The notes beneath the pieces were generated by a model. It ran no database searches and was not told where the DNA came from. It worked only from the letters and a program-made list of their open reading frames with translations. Source: Desulfobacteraceae bacterium (GTDB lineage: Bacteria > Desulfobacterota > DSM-4660 > Desulfatiglandales > Desulfatiglandaceae). Taken from it: a stretch of DNA of 13,500 nt. This document shows, one piece after another, positions 13,312 to 13,500 of this stretch. The DNA lies in the NCBI GenBank assembly GCA_030611815.1, contig JAUWPC010000050.1, positions 1 to 13,500 of the forward strand. The letters run 5' to 3'. A program made the position numbers and the translations under genes. Positions within the stretch are counted from its first letter, which is position 1. Every line of letters begins with the position of its first letter.

Positions 13312-13500
13312 CTAAGACATATTGATGGAAATTATGGAAATATTCTCCCTGTCAGCTTCCGCTATCATCTCTTCTTTATCAAACAGCAGCGTATAACCTG
13401 CCTCAACAGCCAGGACCGCGCCTTTTACCTTGGACATCGCCTTTATAGTTTCAAGACCTACACAAGGCACGTCAAATCTGAGGTCCTGATTTGGTTTACT
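13312..13500 (-). CDS. lpxI: LpxI, UDP-2,3-diacylglucosamine pyrophosphatase (C-terminal part)
   Basis: Only the last 62 residues are in the window; the rest lies beyond the right edge. The visible part has SKPNQDLRFDVPCVGLETIK followed by KGAVLAVEAGYTLLFDKEEMI and EADRENISII, which match the C-terminal domain of LpxI (DUF1009). LpxI hydrolyses UDP-2,3-diacylglucosamine to lipid X and UMP, the step before LpxB, and replaces LpxH in alphaproteobacteria, deltaproteobacteria and some other groups. The stop is TAG at 13314-13312. It is upstream of the oxidoreductase and lpxB on the same strand, 171 nt from the oxidoreductase start, with a hairpin element in the gap. The assignment rests on partial sequence but the pattern is distinctive. 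Confidence 0.85.
   Translation of the reverse strand, partial: SKPNQDLRFDVPCVGLETIKAMSKVKGAVLAVEAGYTLLFDKEEMIAEADRENISIISINMS

Noticed and set aside
1..13500. A defence, prophage or toxin-antitoxin system
   Set aside because: No nuclease/sensor pair, integrase, capsid, antitoxin or reverse transcriptase was recognised; all sizeable genes belong to housekeeping, envelope or regulatory families.

Overview
The window looks like part of the chromosome of a Gram-negative, deltaproteobacteria-like organism (Desulfobacterota in the broad sense). This is inferred from several things. A lipid A run contains lpxI, not lpxH. Two NtrC-class sigma-54 activators are present. An Elp3-like radical SAM gene sits between rnc and era. 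The spacers carry simple hexamer and heptamer arrays. No phage, transposase, CRISPR, rRNA or tRNA gene was seen, and nothing resembles a defence system.

Layout. 1-330 (-): 5' part of a YkgJ-family cysteine-cluster protein, cut by the window edge. 718-3313 (+): three genes joined by 4-nt start/stop overlaps, rnc (RNase III), an Elp3-like radical SAM protein, and era, closed by a strong symmetric terminator at 3446-3484. 6608-3734 (-): a membrane histidine kinase followed by its sigma-54 response regulator. 6941-8398 (+): mpl, the murein tripeptide ligase of cell-wall recycling, divergent from the kinase. 8538-9107 (+): a secreted rhodanese. 13500-9569 (-): lipid A genes in the order lpxI (partial), a Gfo/Idh/MocA oxidoreductase, lpxB, then an NtrX-like regulator 16 nt after lpxB.

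The genes fall into three jobs: RNA and ribosome maturation (rnc to era), envelope synthesis and recycling (mpl, lpxI, lpxB and possibly the oxidoreductase), and signal transduction (kinase/regulator pair and NtrX-like regulator). The regulators lie beside the envelope genes, so envelope sensing is a reasonable but unproven reading.

The least ordinary feature is a set of short-period repeats. Heptamer arrays occur in front of the kinase gene, in front of mpl and, in two different kinds, inside the lpxB reading frame, where they encode about 24 extra residues. A hexamer-built hairpin element of about 80-95 nt is present twice with matching flanks, at 6745-6841 and 13235-13311. These look like dispersed, mobile or slippage-grown elements. 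They are the best candidates here for something poorly described.
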